A DNA stretch of 64,000 nt, taken from the NCBI RefSeq assembly GCF_028747985.1, contig NZ_CP118108.1, positions 2,423,501-2,487,500 of the forward strand, given 5' to 3'. This stretch comes from Paenibacillus urinalis. Its GTDB lineage: Bacteria > Bacillota > Bacilli > Paenibacillales > Paenibacillaceae. Positions 7,560 to 17,171 of the stretch are shown here, piece after piece; position 1 is the first letter of the stretch; every line of letters begins with the position of its first letter. The notes beneath the pieces were generated by a model. That model was not told the origin of the DNA and searched no databases. It saw nothing but the letters and a program-made list of their open reading frames with translations. Made by a program: the position numbers and the translations under genes.

Positions 7560-9183
7560 AAAAACGGCTTTACTCCCTCTAATCGGTATGCTGCTTATCA
7601 CAGGCTGCGGCTCACAGGGGGAAGGCGCTGGGACCGCAGTAGGAGCGGCATCTGGAGGTAGTGCTTCTCAAGCAAATCAGTTGACGATTGGAATTACTAA
7701 TCCACCCCTTATGTTTAATCCGATCGATTCTGACGGAAGTGGGTCGAGCGGTGCTGTGTTTACGTATCGTTATTTCTTTGACAGCTTGATCAAGACGACA
7801 GGACCGCTTCAATTTGAGCTTCAGCTGGCAGAGTCATTTGAAACAGAGGACAATCAAACATTCAAAATTGCCCTCCATCCAGATGCGAACTGGACAGATG
7901 GTACACCCATCACAGCTGAAGATGTTGAATTTACGATCAATCTGATCGCCAATCCGAACACCATCACAACGCAGCGCAGTGCTATTTTTTCATTGGACGG
8001 TTTAAATGAGAAAGGAATGCTCCCGGAAGGAAAGGACAAGCTGGAGTCCATTAAAGTCATTGATGACAAGCATCTGGAGCTGCGTACCAAAACCCCGGTT
8101 GACCCAAATCTCGTATATGAACGTTTCTCAGATGTGCTCATTGTACCTAAACACATATTGTCTGAAGTGAATCCCGCGGAACTGAACCAGAATCCGTTCT
8201 GGCGTAGTCCCAATGTAACATCTGGACCTTATTCTTTTGTTAAATATGAGAGTAAATCGTATGTTGAGCTGGCTGCCAACCCGAATTATTACCGGGGAGT
8301 ACCGAAGATAGAGAAAGTGTTCATTAAAATCATGCCCGCTGCTAATATGGTTGCGCAATTAGAGTCAGGTGAGCTCGACATGAATGCTGCTCAAGGCGTT
8401 GGGAATATTCCGGCTACGGAGTGGAGCACAGTTAAGTCAATTGAAGGACTACAGACACTTGAAGAACAAACCCGAAGATACAATTCTATTGAAATTAATA
8501 CCGAACGGTTTCCTGATAAAAAAGTTCGTCAAGCTCTTGCTTACGCCATCGATCGTCAAATGATTGTAGATCAGCTGATGCCTGGGACAGGAGAATTGCA
8601 GGATGGTCCTTATTCAAACAGCCATCCGTATCACGACGAGAATATCCTTAAATATTCCTATGATCCAGAACTAGCTAAACAAATGTTAGCTGAAGCAGGT
8701 TTTGATATGAATGCTCCTATTGAGCTTATTGTTCCAACTGGAGATAGAACACGTGAAATGGCAGGGAATATAATTCAACAAAATTTTCAAGCAATAGGTT
8801 TGAAGGTGAATCAGGTCAATTTCGATTTTCCAACGACGGTATCTAAGCTGGTATCAGGAGATTTCGATCTTGCGCTCAGCAGCTTCGGAAGCATCATCGA
8901 TCCTGACGGGCCGGCGACGGTCTACCGATCGACTGCGGCTTTGAACGATATGCGCTATAACAATCCGGAAGTAGATGCGTTGTTTGATGCGGGTATGGCA
9001 GAGACGGATCCAGAGAAACGGGGTGAGATCTATGACAAGCTTCAGAATCTTATTCAGGAGGATGTTCCACTCATCACGGTATATTCCGAGTTTAACCTCA
9101 TGGCAATAGGAGAGGACATTGACGGTAAGGGGGGTGTCGTCGATGGTATGCACTATGACGTTAACACATGGGAACGCAGATGA
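7543..9183 (+). CDS. ABC transporter substrate-binding lipoprotein, SBP_bac_5 (peptide/nickel) family
   Basis: This 546-residue extracellular binding protein has a lipoprotein signal peptide: basic MRKWFKK, a hydrophobic core and lipobox LITGC with the lipidated cysteine near residue 22. The body shows family-5 features: LTIGITNPP near the mature start, WTDGTPITAEDVEFTI (near 121), the RQALAYAIDRQMIVDQL helix (near 330) and a C-terminal segment on dimerised lobes. GAAGGAG precedes the ATG at good spacing, and the start overlaps the ureohydrolase 3' end, which implies translational coupling. Family members bind oligopeptides, nickel chelates or other small solutes; coupling to a guanidino hydrolase suggests a guanidino compound or its metal cofactor as ligand. 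Confidence 0.88.
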   Translation: MRKWFKKTALLPLIGMLLITGCGSQGEGAGTAVGAASGGSASQANQLTIGITNPPLMFNPIDSDGSGSSGAVFTYRYFFDSLIKTTGPLQFELQLAESFETEDNQTFKIALHPDANWTDGTPITAEDVEFTINLIANPNTITTQRSAIFSLDGLNEKGMLPEGKDKLESIKVIDDKHLELRTKTPVDPNLVYERFSDVLIVPKHILSEVNPAELNQNPFWRSPNVTSGPYSFVKYESKSYVELAANPNYYRGVPKIEKVFIKIMPAANMVAQLESGELDMNAAQGVGNIPATEWSTVKSIEGLQTLEEQTRRYNSIEINTERFPDKKVRQALAYAIDRQMIVDQLMPGTGELQDGPYSNSHPYHDENILKYSYDPELAKQMLAEAGFDMNAPIELIVPTGDRTREMAGNIIQQNFQAIGLKVNQVNFDFPTTVSKLVSGDFDLALSSFGSIIDPDGPATVYRSTAALNDMRYNNPEVDALFDAGMAETDPEKRGEIYDKLQNLIQEDVPLITVYSEFNLMAIGEDIDGKGGVVDGMHYDVNTWERR

Positions 9184-9210
9184 GATCTAAAATGACGAAG
9201 GGGGTACACC

Positions 9211-10200
9211 ATGAACGATTTGCTGACGGTTCGAGAGCTGAGAACTAATTTTCGTACAGAAACAGGAGAAGTGACGTCTGTTGATGACGTCAGCTTCTCT
9301 CTCCAAGAAGGAGAGACCTTGTGTATCGTCGGTGAATCTGGCTGCGGGAAAAGTGTGACATCTTTATCTATTCTGCGCTTGCTTGGGCGGAGTGGTTATA
9401 TTTCCGAAGGATCTATTCAGTTTCAGGATAAGGAACTGGTGGAGCTTCCTGATGCTGAGCTCACTAAACTTCGGGGCAAAGAGATTTCTATGATATTCCA
9501 AGATCCGATGTCCTCGCTCAATCCGGTATTCACTATCGGGAATCAATTAATTGAGGTTATCCGGCTGCATCTGGATTTGAACGCTAGACAAGCCAAAGAG
9601 CACGCAATATCCGTCCTTAAGCAAGTCGGTTTTTCGAGAGCGGAGCAGATTCTTGGCCAATATCCCCATACATTATCAGGTGGAATGAAACAGCGGGTTA
9701 TGATTGCCATGGCTCTTGCCTGTAAGCCCAAGCTCCTGATTGCGGATGAACCTACGACAGCCCTGGATGTGACGATTCAAGCCCAAATCCTTCAGTTGAT
9801 TAAAGATATTCGCTCTGAATACGGCACTTCAATCATGCTGATTACTCATGACCTGGGCGTTGTTGCAGAGATGGCGGATCGAATTCTCGTAATGTATGCC
9901 GGTCAGGTAGTTGAGGAAGCGGAAGTATTTGAGCTGTTTGATCACCCTGCGCATCCCTATACCCACGGCTTGATGGAATCGATCCCTCATATTGAGATCA
10001 ATGACACTAGACTTCAGTCGATTCAAGGGTCGGTTCCTTCCCTGCAAGAGATGCCCTCGGGCTGCAGATTCATGAAGCGTTGCACAAGAGCCGGGGAACG
10101 ATGTCATTCGCTGCCTCCGCTTACAGAGATTAAAGCAGCTCACAAAGTAAGATGCTGGTATCCAATTCTATCAGACCATGTCTCCAAGATTGAGGGGTGA
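9211..10200 (+). CDS. Dipeptide/oligopeptide-type ABC transporter ATPase (DppD/OppD-like)
   Basis: This 329-residue cytoplasmic ATPase energises the importer encoded by the flanking genes. Walker A is GESGCGKS (residues about 38-45), the Q-loop is in MIFQDPMSSLNP, the ABC signature is LSGGMKQR, Walker B is LLIADEPTTALD, and the H-loop is ITHDLGV. The C-terminal extension with the cysteine cluster CRFMKRCTRAGERC is typical of Opp/Dpp ATPases; cysteines in this region of related proteins can hold an iron-sulfur cluster. AAGGGGG precedes the ATG. It overlaps the start region of the second ATPase gene, consistent with co-translation. Confidence 0.93.
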   Translation: MNDLLTVRELRTNFRTETGEVTSVDDVSFSLQEGETLCIVGESGCGKSVTSLSILRLLGRSGYISEGSIQFQDKELVELPDAELTKLRGKEISMIFQDPMSSLNPVFTIGNQLIEVIRLHLDLNARQAKEHAISVLKQVGFSRAEQILGQYPHTLSGGMKQRVMIAMALACKPKLLIADEPTTALDVTIQAQILQLIKDIRSEYGTSIMLITHDLGVVAEMADRILVMYAGQVVEEAEVFELFDHPAHPYTHGLMESIPHIEINDTRLQSIQGSVPSLQEMPSGCRFMKRCTRAGERCHSLPPLTEIKAAHKVRCWYPILSDHVSKIEG

Positions 10201-10205
10201 ATTCG

Positions 10206-11270
10206 ATGTCTGCAATACAGAAGGTAATAGAGGATAATATTCAAGCTGTACCGCCTTTGCTTCAATTAGAGGCAGTTCATAAATATTACTCCATCAAAAA
10301 AGGAGTGTTCTCCAAAACCATCGGTCACGTTAAAGCCGTGGATGGAGTGAGCTTAACGGTGTTTCCTGGTGAAACTGTCGGACTTGTAGGGGAGTCGGGC
10401 TGTGGAAAATCAACGCTTGGGAGAAGCATTGTGAAACTGGAGGAGGTTACGACAGGTAAGGTTCTATTTGAGGGAAAGGATCTTGCTCCGCTGCCAATTG
10501 GACAAATGCGAGGGATAAGGCGCGACTTGCAAATGATCTTTCAAGATCCATATTCATCCTTGAATCCAAGAAAACGAATCGTGGACTTAATGACAGAGCC
10601 GCTTAAAGTACTACGGGGAATGACGGATGGAGAGGCATTACAGCAGGCTGCTTGGCTTATGGAGATTGTTGGACTGCCTCTATCAAGTCTTGGTAAATAT
10701 CCTCACGAATTCTCGGGAGGACAGCGACAGAGAATTGGTATTGCTCGAGCTGTGGCCTTGAAGCCAAAACTAATCGTATGTGATGAACCGGTCTCGGCAC
10801 TGGATGTGTCGATCCAAGCTCAAATATTGAACCTGCTGAAGGATCTACAACAAGAGTTTAATCTTACATACCTGTTCATTGGACATGGACTAGGCTCGGT
10901 TAAATATATGAGTGACCGAATTGCAGTTATGTATTTAGGGAAAATCGTCGAGTTTGCTTCTGCCAGCGCTTTATTCCAGCATCCGAAGCATCCTTATACC
11001 AAAGCGTTGTTGGATGCTTATCCTGTCCCTAATCCATATCTTCGGAATAAAGAGCGAATCCTCTTGCAAGGGGATGTTCCAAGTCCGGCAGCACCACCGA
11101 CAGGCTGTCGTTTTCATACCCGCTGCCCGATGGCAAATCATAAATGTAAGGAAGAAGAGCCTGAACTGACGAATCATGGAACTGACCAGAACCATCTGTA
11201 TGCCTGTCATTATCCACTTATAAATAACCAAATAGTGAGGACTAGAGAAGAGGGGGCGCTCTATGTTTAA
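10206..11270 (+). CDS. Dipeptide/oligopeptide-type ABC transporter ATPase (DppF/OppF-like)
   Basis: The 354-residue second ATPase pairs with the preceding one. Walker A is GESGCGKST, the Q-loop is FQDPYSSLNPRKR, the signature is FSGGQRQR, and Walker B is LIVCDEPVSALD. The H-loop reads FIGHGLGSV, keeping the histidine but replacing the common aspartate after it by glycine. The C-terminal CRFHTRCPMANHKC repeats the Opp-type cysteine cluster. ATG 10206 is preferred over the GTG at 10197 because GAGGGG lies just before it, within the end of the previous gene. The next gene begins 8 nt before this stop. Confidence 0.92.
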   Translation: MSAIQKVIEDNIQAVPPLLQLEAVHKYYSIKKGVFSKTIGHVKAVDGVSLTVFPGETVGLVGESGCGKSTLGRSIVKLEEVTTGKVLFEGKDLAPLPIGQMRGIRRDLQMIFQDPYSSLNPRKRIVDLMTEPLKVLRGMTDGEALQQAAWLMEIVGLPLSSLGKYPHEFSGGQRQRIGIARAVALKPKLIVCDEPVSALDVSIQAQILNLLKDLQQEFNLTYLFIGHGLGSVKYMSDRIAVMYLGKIVEFASASALFQHPKHPYTKALLDAYPVPNPYLRNKERILLQGDVPSPAAPPTGCRFHTRCPMANHKCKEEEPELTNHGTDQNHLYACHYPLINNQIVRTREEGALYV

Positions 11271-12213
11271 TTACATTATCCGTAGATTACTTATCGCCCT
11301 TCCGGTGCTTCTTGGTGTTACCTTTCTGAATTTTGTACTGATTAATCTAGCCCCTGGTGATCCGGTAGATATGTATGTGAACCCTGATGTAACGGAGGAG
11401 GACAAGCAGATCCGGAGGGAAGCGCTAGGGCTCAATGATCCTTTTATGATTCGTTATTTTAAATGGCTTGCGAATTTGTTACAGGGTGATCTTGGGCATT
11501 CCTTCAGCTCGTTCCAGCCTGTTACGTCCATGATAGCAGAACGCATTGGCCCGACTCTACTGCTAGTTGGAGCTTCTATATTGTTTGGTTATTTAATTGC
11601 TATACCGATTGGGATATATTGTGCTGTCAAATCCGGCTCCAAATTTGATTACTTGATGTCAACGGGCTCTCTTCTTGGTGTATCCATTCCCAATTTTTTT
11701 CTAGGATTAGGTCTTATTTATATCTTCGGTGTTCTGCTGGGTATACTTCCCACCGGAGGTATGAACTCAATGGGAGGGAGCGGAGGATTCTGGGATACCC
11801 TGACTCACCTCATTCTGCCTACAATTACTCTAGGGACTTCCATATCCGGGGGCATGATCCGTTATGTGCGTTCAAGTGTCATTGAAGTACTCGGACAGGA
11901 ATATCTCAGGACAGCACGAGCTAAGGGTATGAAGGAATTTATCGTTATTAATAAACATGCGCTCAAAAATGCACTGATCCCTCTTATCACGATTGCAGGT
12001 CTAGATATTCCCATACTCATCGGCGGGGCAGTGATTACGGAAACGATCTTTCAGTGGAACGGAATGGGGCAGCTCACCATTCAAGCCATATTCTCAAGAG
12101 ATTTTCCTCTGCTCATGGGTGTAAATATGCTGGCCGCCTTGTCTGTGTTAGCCGCAAACCTATGGTCTGATGTGATGTATGCGGTTGTTGATCCACGTAT
12201 CAAATACAGTTAA
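11263..12213 (+). CDS. ABC transporter permease (DppB/OppB-like)
   Basis: This 316-residue inner-membrane permease begins with the family signature MFNYIIRRLLIALPVLLGV and LAPGDPVDMY, and carries six hydrophobic segments. The cytoplasmic EAA loop that contacts the ATPases is in the stretch YLRTARAKGMKEFIVINKHA (near residue 210). GAGGGGGC precedes the ATG. It forms the transmembrane channel with the next gene; the importer is complete (SBP, two ATPases, two permeases). Confidence 0.93.
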   Translation: MFNYIIRRLLIALPVLLGVTFLNFVLINLAPGDPVDMYVNPDVTEEDKQIRREALGLNDPFMIRYFKWLANLLQGDLGHSFSSFQPVTSMIAERIGPTLLLVGASILFGYLIAIPIGIYCAVKSGSKFDYLMSTGSLLGVSIPNFFLGLGLIYIFGVLLGILPTGGMNSMGGSGGFWDTLTHLILPTITLGTSISGGMIRYVRSSVIEVLGQEYLRTARAKGMKEFIVINKHALKNALIPLITIAGLDIPILIGGAVITETIFQWNGMGQLTIQAIFSRDFPLLMGVNMLAALSVLAANLWSDVMYAVVDPRIKYS

Positions 12214-12230
12214 TGAAAGGAGTGCGAAGT

Positions 12231-13163
12231 ATGCCTTCACTGAATGTGCAGCCTATTGCAGCTTCAGAAGATAGGACATCAGCAGCAGCCGCGTCCCAAG
12301 TGCCCTCCTATGAAGCGGATAGCTACTGGATAATGATAAGACAGCGATTTATGAGTCACAAGCTTGCTGTAGCCGGCCTTATAATGATGGGATTTTTGAT
12401 TCTCGTTGGTATATTCGCTCCATTAATCGCGCCATACGATCCAAATGCGATTATAGGAGCATTCTCCGCATCCCCTTCTGGGGCTCACTGGCTTGGAACG
12501 GATCAGGTAGGCAGAGATGTGCTCAGCAGGTTAATTTATGCTACCCGGGTATCGCTTGCGGTAGGTGTTATCACCGTAATTCTGTATGTACTCATAGGTA
12601 CAGTGGTTGGAGCCATTGCTGGTTATGTCGGGGGATGGGTGGACATGCTGATTAATCGAATCATTGATGTGTTTATGTCATTTCCCAGCATGATGGTCAT
12701 TCTTGTACTCGTAACCGTACTCGGTACAGGGCTCTCGAATATTATTATCGTACTTGCCTTGCTTGGATGGCCTGCAGTTGCAAGACTGGTGAGAGGCAGT
12801 GTTCTCTCACTTCGGCAAACTGAATTTGTGAGAGCCGGGATCGCGCTTGGTTTCAGTTCACCTCGACTCATCTTCGGACATATTTTACCTAATGCGATGG
12901 GACCTATTCTTGTAAATGCTACATTTGGTGCAGCTGCTGCGATTCTATCAGAATCCTCTCTAAGCTTCTTGGGAATGGGAGTTCAGCCGCCGGCTGCAAG
13001 CTGGGGGAATATGCTGAATGCGGCACAGTCTATTACTGCACTGACCACTCAGCCTTGGTTATGGATTCCGCCGGGGCTCGTTATTATACTATCTGTACTA
13101 TCCATTAATTTTATAGGTGATGGAATTCGTGATGCGATGGACCCGCGCAGGACGGGTGCATGA
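12231..13163 (+). CDS. ABC transporter permease (DppC/OppC-like)
   Basis: This permease of 310 residues has an N-terminal cytoplasmic tail, then a first membrane helix at HKLAVAGLIMMGFLILV and the family motif HWLGTDQVGRDVLSRLIYA. The EAA-loop region is in FVRAGIALGFSSPRLIFGHI. ATG 12231 was chosen because AAAGGAG is 8 nt upstream; the frame extends to an ATG at 12213 that overlaps the previous stop and lacks a binding site. It partners with DppB-like permease in the same operon. Confidence 0.92.
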   Translation: MPSLNVQPIAASEDRTSAAAASQVPSYEADSYWIMIRQRFMSHKLAVAGLIMMGFLILVGIFAPLIAPYDPNAIIGAFSASPSGAHWLGTDQVGRDVLSRLIYATRVSLAVGVITVILYVLIGTVVGAIAGYVGGWVDMLINRIIDVFMSFPSMMVILVLVTVLGTGLSNIIIVLALLGWPAVARLVRGSVLSLRQTEFVRAGIALGFSSPRLIFGHILPNAMGPILVNATFGAAAAILSESSLSFLGMGVQPPAASWGNMLNAAQSITALTTQPWLWIPPGLVIILSVLSINFIGDGIRDAMDPRRTGA

Positions 13164-13176
13164 AAGTAGAGGTAAT

Positions 13177-14478
13177 ATGAAGAATACCAAGCTTGATTTA
13201 CTGAAAAAGTATCCAAGAGATGCACTGCTGTTTATAGCTGCCAGCTTCGTCAATTCCACGGGCAAAGCGATTATGTGGCCATTAACTACACTATATGTTC
13301 ACAACGTAATGGGAAAATCTTATGGTGAAGCCGGGCTGATTGTGTTATATCAGGCGCTGTGCAGTGTAATCGGTGAAATCGTAGGGGGGAATTTGTATTA
13401 CCGGCTTGGCCCGAAGCTCCTGATTACCGGCTCGTTTATTCTGTCTGCTGCCGCGCTGTATGGTATAGCCTTCACTGACAGCTGGCCGGCGTATATTTTA
13501 TGCGTATGCTTGCTTGGCTTTGTTAACGGAATAGCCCTTCCATCATTGAATGCCTATGTCGGGTTTCGTTGGAAAGAGCATCGAAGAACACTGTATAACC
13601 TCATGTATGTGTGCAACAACTTTGGTTTGTCCATTGGAGCGATGGTTGGTGGTTTGATTGCTTCTATTTCGTTTACATTGACCTATACGTTTACAGGAAC
13701 AACAACACTCTTATTTGCTATATTTCTGCTTTTTTTTATGCGTATACGAGCAGGCACCTCTTCATATTCACAGCCTCAGTCCATTCAGGATACTCGTAAG
13801 GAGCCTAATATAATAGAAGAAAGTAACCCGCTTAAGGAAGAGGAACATTTGGATCGAAAAGGCTTATTTAAAAACATGAGCATATACTTGTTTATTTCAC
13901 TTGGTGCGATGTTCTTCTGGATTTCTTTCTCTCTCTGGTCAACGGGAATAGCTCCTTACATAGACGAGAAGGGGATGGATCTTAAGTTCTACAGTCTGCT
14001 GTGGACAATCAATGGTTTTGTAATCTTGTTCGGACAACCTTTTACTACCTGGATGAAAAGCCGTTTTGCACACACGATTGTTAGGCAGATGTTTGTAAGT
14101 GCAATATTTTCAGTTATGGCGTTTTCCTTCATCCTGTTCTTCCATGATCAGTACATTTATCTCGTCCTTGGCATGATGCTGGCGACGATCGGTGAGATGA
14201 TGCTGCTGCCTGCAATTCCTACATTTTTCTCTGAACGAACAGGCTCTTATGCACCTTTCTATATGGGATTGTCCGGGGGATTTGCCAATGTGGGAAGAAT
14301 GATTGGTCCGTTAATGTTTGGTAATGTATATGATCTCTGGGGAATTGTTCCGGTTATTTTTCTTGGCACGATGTCTTCTTTTGCTGCACTGCTGATGTTC
14401 TATATTCATTCCAATTTAAATAAGAGTGAAGAGCCTGTGCATACCATATCGTTAAGAGCTGAGACTCTGGGGAAATAA
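13177..14478 (+). CDS. MFS transporter
   Basis: A 433-residue membrane protein with about 12 hydrophobic segments in two halves joined by a charged central loop (around NIIEESNPLKEEEHLDRKG). The first half carries a G-x-x-x-D/Y-R-x-G-like loop (YYRLGPKLLITG), as in major-facilitator carriers. ATG 13177 has AGAGGT upstream; longer frames overlap the permease gene. It is the last gene of the ureohydrolase/ABC operon, 13 nt after the permease, and could export a product or import a related substrate. The transported compound is unknown. Confidence 0.82.
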   Translation: MKNTKLDLLKKYPRDALLFIAASFVNSTGKAIMWPLTTLYVHNVMGKSYGEAGLIVLYQALCSVIGEIVGGNLYYRLGPKLLITGSFILSAAALYGIAFTDSWPAYILCVCLLGFVNGIALPSLNAYVGFRWKEHRRTLYNLMYVCNNFGLSIGAMVGGLIASISFTLTYTFTGTTTLLFAIFLLFFMRIRAGTSSYSQPQSIQDTRKEPNIIEESNPLKEEEHLDRKGLFKNMSIYLFISLGAMFFWISFSLWSTGIAPYIDEKGMDLKFYSLLWTINGFVILFGQPFTTWMKSRFAHTIVRQMFVSAIFSVMAFSFILFFHDQYIYLVLGMMLATIGEMMLLPAIPTFFSERTGSYAPFYMGLSGGFANVGRMIGPLMFGNVYDLWGIVPVIFLGTMSSFAALLMFYIHSNLNKSEEPVHTISLRAETLGK

Positions 14479-14510
14479 GCTTGCTGTTGTTTTTATCTAT
14501 GAATAGACGA

Positions 14511-14550
14511 AAAACCGTCGTTTGTCTAAGCGCAAATGACGGTTTGTTGT
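14511..14550. terminator. Bidirectional terminator between MFS gene and ger operon
   Basis: AAACCGTC-GTTTG and CAAAT-GACGGTTT pair around an 8-nt loop. On the minus strand the stem is followed by TTTTT, serving the convergent germination operon; on the plus strand the U-tract is weak. Confidence 0.7.
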
Positions 14551-14556
14551 GTACAG

Positions 14557-15702
14557 CTAAATTCGGCCTTTGTATTTACCTGTTCCAGTCATATTCAACT
14601 TCACATTAATATTGCGTATGGACTCCTTGTTCAAGAAGAATCCCCTAGTTTCCTTGAGCTTATAAAACAACTTGGGATCTACTCGATACAAAGCTTGGCT
14701 TAACTTGAACGGATCACATTCTTTTTCCAGTCCCTTCTCGAAGGTGAACTGAATTTCTTCTCTGATCGCGGCATTCCCCATTTGAACAATTTCTTGCAGT
14801 GGCCTGTTTTCCAGGAGCTCGGTTAGTTCGCCATCTATATTTACGGTAAGATCAAAGACAGGACGATCCCCTAGAATTACAGGCCTCACATGGAATTGAG
14901 GATGATACAGCATAAGCACGGCGATAGCAGCTTCTTTTTTGGGCAGTCGGATCATGGTGCGGTCTAGATTCTCCTGAGACCATTGAATGCCAATAAGATC
15001 CTCAGCAGACATCCAGTTTTTCATTTTGTCCTTCTCAAAAAAATAAGCTCCCGTTAACTCAAACAAAGGCTTCTTGGTATCATCTTCGGACCACTTCTTC
15101 CGTGATATGGAAACGGATGGAAGCGGCGTTGGATTGCCAGGCTCATTTAGTCCTGCAATGAAGCGATTCCCGATTTCGGGTAGAATAAATGATCGCTGAG
15201 TGTTGACCTGCGCACCTGAGTAAGCAATAGATTCCAAGGGAGACATGTTAAACAGGGATTGAACCTGCAACATATCCATCATATTTTCTTTTGTTCCATA
15301 GACGAATAGATTGTAGCGAATTTCTCTATAACGGTTCAAGCCATTATAGATATCGGTGACCCCTTTTTTTAGCAGATTTTCGGAGAGGAATACGACCTTT
15401 AAATGGCCCCAAAACATTCTCAGCTGAGAGGTTGTATTCATATCTGTAAGTGCCCCAGTAACTGTCTCCCCTTCTCCGATACCTATCCATACCGGGACTT
15501 CCTTGCCAAGCTCCATGTTTTCTGTTTTGGCCACATTGGCAAAGTTAAGTACCTGAACATAAGCTATATACTTTCCATCAACATAATCGATACCGACACC
15601 GGTGACATAAGCCATGTTCTGAATGTCTTTCGAATCATCACAGCCCTGACACAGCAGCAAGGCCATCGCAATAGCAAGTCCGACAAGTCTTCTCCTCTTC
15701 AT
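14557..15702 (-). CDS. Ger(x)C-family spore germination lipoprotein
   Basis: This 381-residue protein is the C subunit of a GerA-type nutrient germinant receptor in the spore inner membrane. It has a lipoprotein signal (MKRRRLVGLAIAMALLLCQGC; the lipobox cysteine is near residue 21) followed by the family opening DIQNMAYVTGVGIDY. The C-terminal domain with the KLNMTGTGKY end is typical. GGAGGT lies at good distance from the ATG, and its start overlaps the stop of the A subunit by 4 nt. It is the last gene of the operon. Confidence 0.93.
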   Translation of the reverse strand: MKRRRLVGLAIAMALLLCQGCDDSKDIQNMAYVTGVGIDYVDGKYIAYVQVLNFANVAKTENMELGKEVPVWIGIGEGETVTGALTDMNTTSQLRMFWGHLKVVFLSENLLKKGVTDIYNGLNRYREIRYNLFVYGTKENMMDMLQVQSLFNMSPLESIAYSGAQVNTQRSFILPEIGNRFIAGLNEPGNPTPLPSVSISRKKWSEDDTKKPLFELTGAYFFEKDKMKNWMSAEDLIGIQWSQENLDRTMIRLPKKEAAIAVLMLYHPQFHVRPVILGDRPVFDLTVNIDGELTELLENRPLQEIVQMGNAAIREEIQFTFEKGLEKECDPFKLSQALYRVDPKLFYKLKETRGFFLNKESIRNINVKLNMTGTGKYKGRI

Positions 15703-17171
15703 TCTGTACCTCCGGCTCGATCTGGATCCTGTGGATGGAGACTATCAGGACGAGTCCTCATATTGTTCCATGGAAATCGGAGTACAGATTTAAGCATTTC
15801 TTTGAAATGAAGAGGGGAGAGAGGTTCTAAATAATTGACTCCGAAGGATTTGAGATTCGCCATATATGCAACAAAAAGAACGATACCTAAAATAACACCA
15901 TACATTCCAAGAAAGGAAGAGAACGCAAAGAAAATAAATCGTAAAAAGCTGGATGTCGTGCTGATCGTCTGGTTGATGAGCGTTACACCTGCAATAGCCG
16001 TAATAGCTCCGATAACAACAATGGAAGGAGAGACCAAGCCGGCACGAATAGACGCATCTCCAATGATTAAGCCGCCAATCGATGTTAACGTAACACCGAT
16101 TGCACTGGGGAGCCTGACTCCGGCTTCTCTGAATATTTCTAGCAGCAGAAGCAGGATGAACATCTCGATCTGTGCTGAGAAGGGTATCCCCATACGTGAG
16201 ACAGATACCGTTGCCAGCAAACGAAACGGAATTTGATCCTGGTGAAATGCCATCAGAGCGACCCATATGGAAGGGAGAAATATAGACAAAAATAAGCATA
16301 GGCCTCGAAGAAGCCGCACAAAAGTGACATAGGAATAATTAAAGTGAATGTCCTCAGGCGACTTTAATAACAGACTTATCCCTGCGGGAGCAACCAATAG
16401 CATTGGGTTTCCATCCACAACAAGAATGAATCGACCGGCAAGCAGGGAACTTACGCAATAATCAGGTCTGCCGGTATAGTCCATTAGGGGGAGCACTTTG
16501 TATTTGGAATTGGTTAAGAAGCTCTCGACCTGGTTGAGTGAATAGATGCCGTCGGTATCAATTTTGAGAAGTCCAGTCTGTATTTCTTTTAATATTTTGG
16601 GACTCAGCACATCCTCGAGATATAATAGCGCCACTTTTGTCTTTGTGCGTCTTCCGAGTGTATAGGACTCTACGCGAAGAGACTGGGTGCGCATTCTTTT
16701 GCGTATTAAGGCTACATTGGTAACCAAATCCTCGATAAAGCAGTCTCGGGGGCCTTTGACTGAAATCTCCGTGTTAGAATCGATTGGTGATCGTTTGGGT
16801 GTATTCGCTAGAGCAATTTGAAAAAAGAGCTGCTCATGTGGAAATATGAGGAGCAGATCTCCTTCAAAAATGATATCGTCCAGCTCATCCAGACTCGGTT
16901 CTTTTTCTAAGGAAATTACCGGTATAGAAGCCGCGAGTCGTTCCTCGGATTGCTGAAAACGATTGAATTGTTCATAATATTCTTCAAGCTTCGGCAATAC
17001 GTTTCTGTATACCCGGTCCGTATCGCAGAGCCCAATCGCATAGATAAGGATAATGTTAGAATGTTCATCCTTGCCCAAGCTGCATACCTGGACGGATACG
17101 TCCGCAGCGCCTTCGTACCTGCTCTTCAGAAACTCCGGATTACTGATGCTCTTCAGCTGATGTTCTGTCAT
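15699..17171 (-). CDS. GerA-family spore germination receptor subunit A
   Basis: This 490-residue A subunit has a hydrophilic N-terminal domain of about 240 residues (with DVSVQVCSLGKDEHSNIILIY near the start and the conserved DGIYSLNQVESFL region) followed by four or five membrane helices containing LVVDGNPMLLVAPAG and RLPSAIGVTLTSIGGLIIGDA, hallmarks of GerAA/GerKA. AAAAGGAG precedes the ATG, which lies inside the end of the upstream B-subunit gene. It acts with the B and C subunits to sense germinants; the ligand cannot be predicted from sequence. Confidence 0.94.
   Translation of the reverse strand: MTEHQLKSISNPEFLKSRYEGAADVSVQVCSLGKDEHSNIILIYAIGLCDTDRVYRNVLPKLEEYYEQFNRFQQSEERLAASIPVISLEKEPSLDELDDIIFEGDLLLIFPHEQLFFQIALANTPKRSPIDSNTEISVKGPRDCFIEDLVTNVALIRKRMRTQSLRVESYTLGRRTKTKVALLYLEDVLSPKILKEIQTGLLKIDTDGIYSLNQVESFLTNSKYKVLPLMDYTGRPDYCVSSLLAGRFILVVDGNPMLLVAPAGISLLLKSPEDIHFNYSYVTFVRLLRGLCLFLSIFLPSIWVALMAFHQDQIPFRLLATVSVSRMGIPFSAQIEMFILLLLLEIFREAGVRLPSAIGVTLTSIGGLIIGDASIRAGLVSPSIVVIGAITAIAGVTLINQTISTTSSFLRFIFFAFSSFLGMYGVILGIVLFVAYMANLKSFGVNYLEPLSPLHFKEMLKSVLRFPWNNMRTRPDSLHPQDPDRAGGTE

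Noticed and set aside
15790..16299. 169-codon frame inside the GerA gene on the same strand
   Set aside because: It is a shifted-frame shadow of the GerA membrane domain, with cysteine- and histidine-rich nonsense composition.
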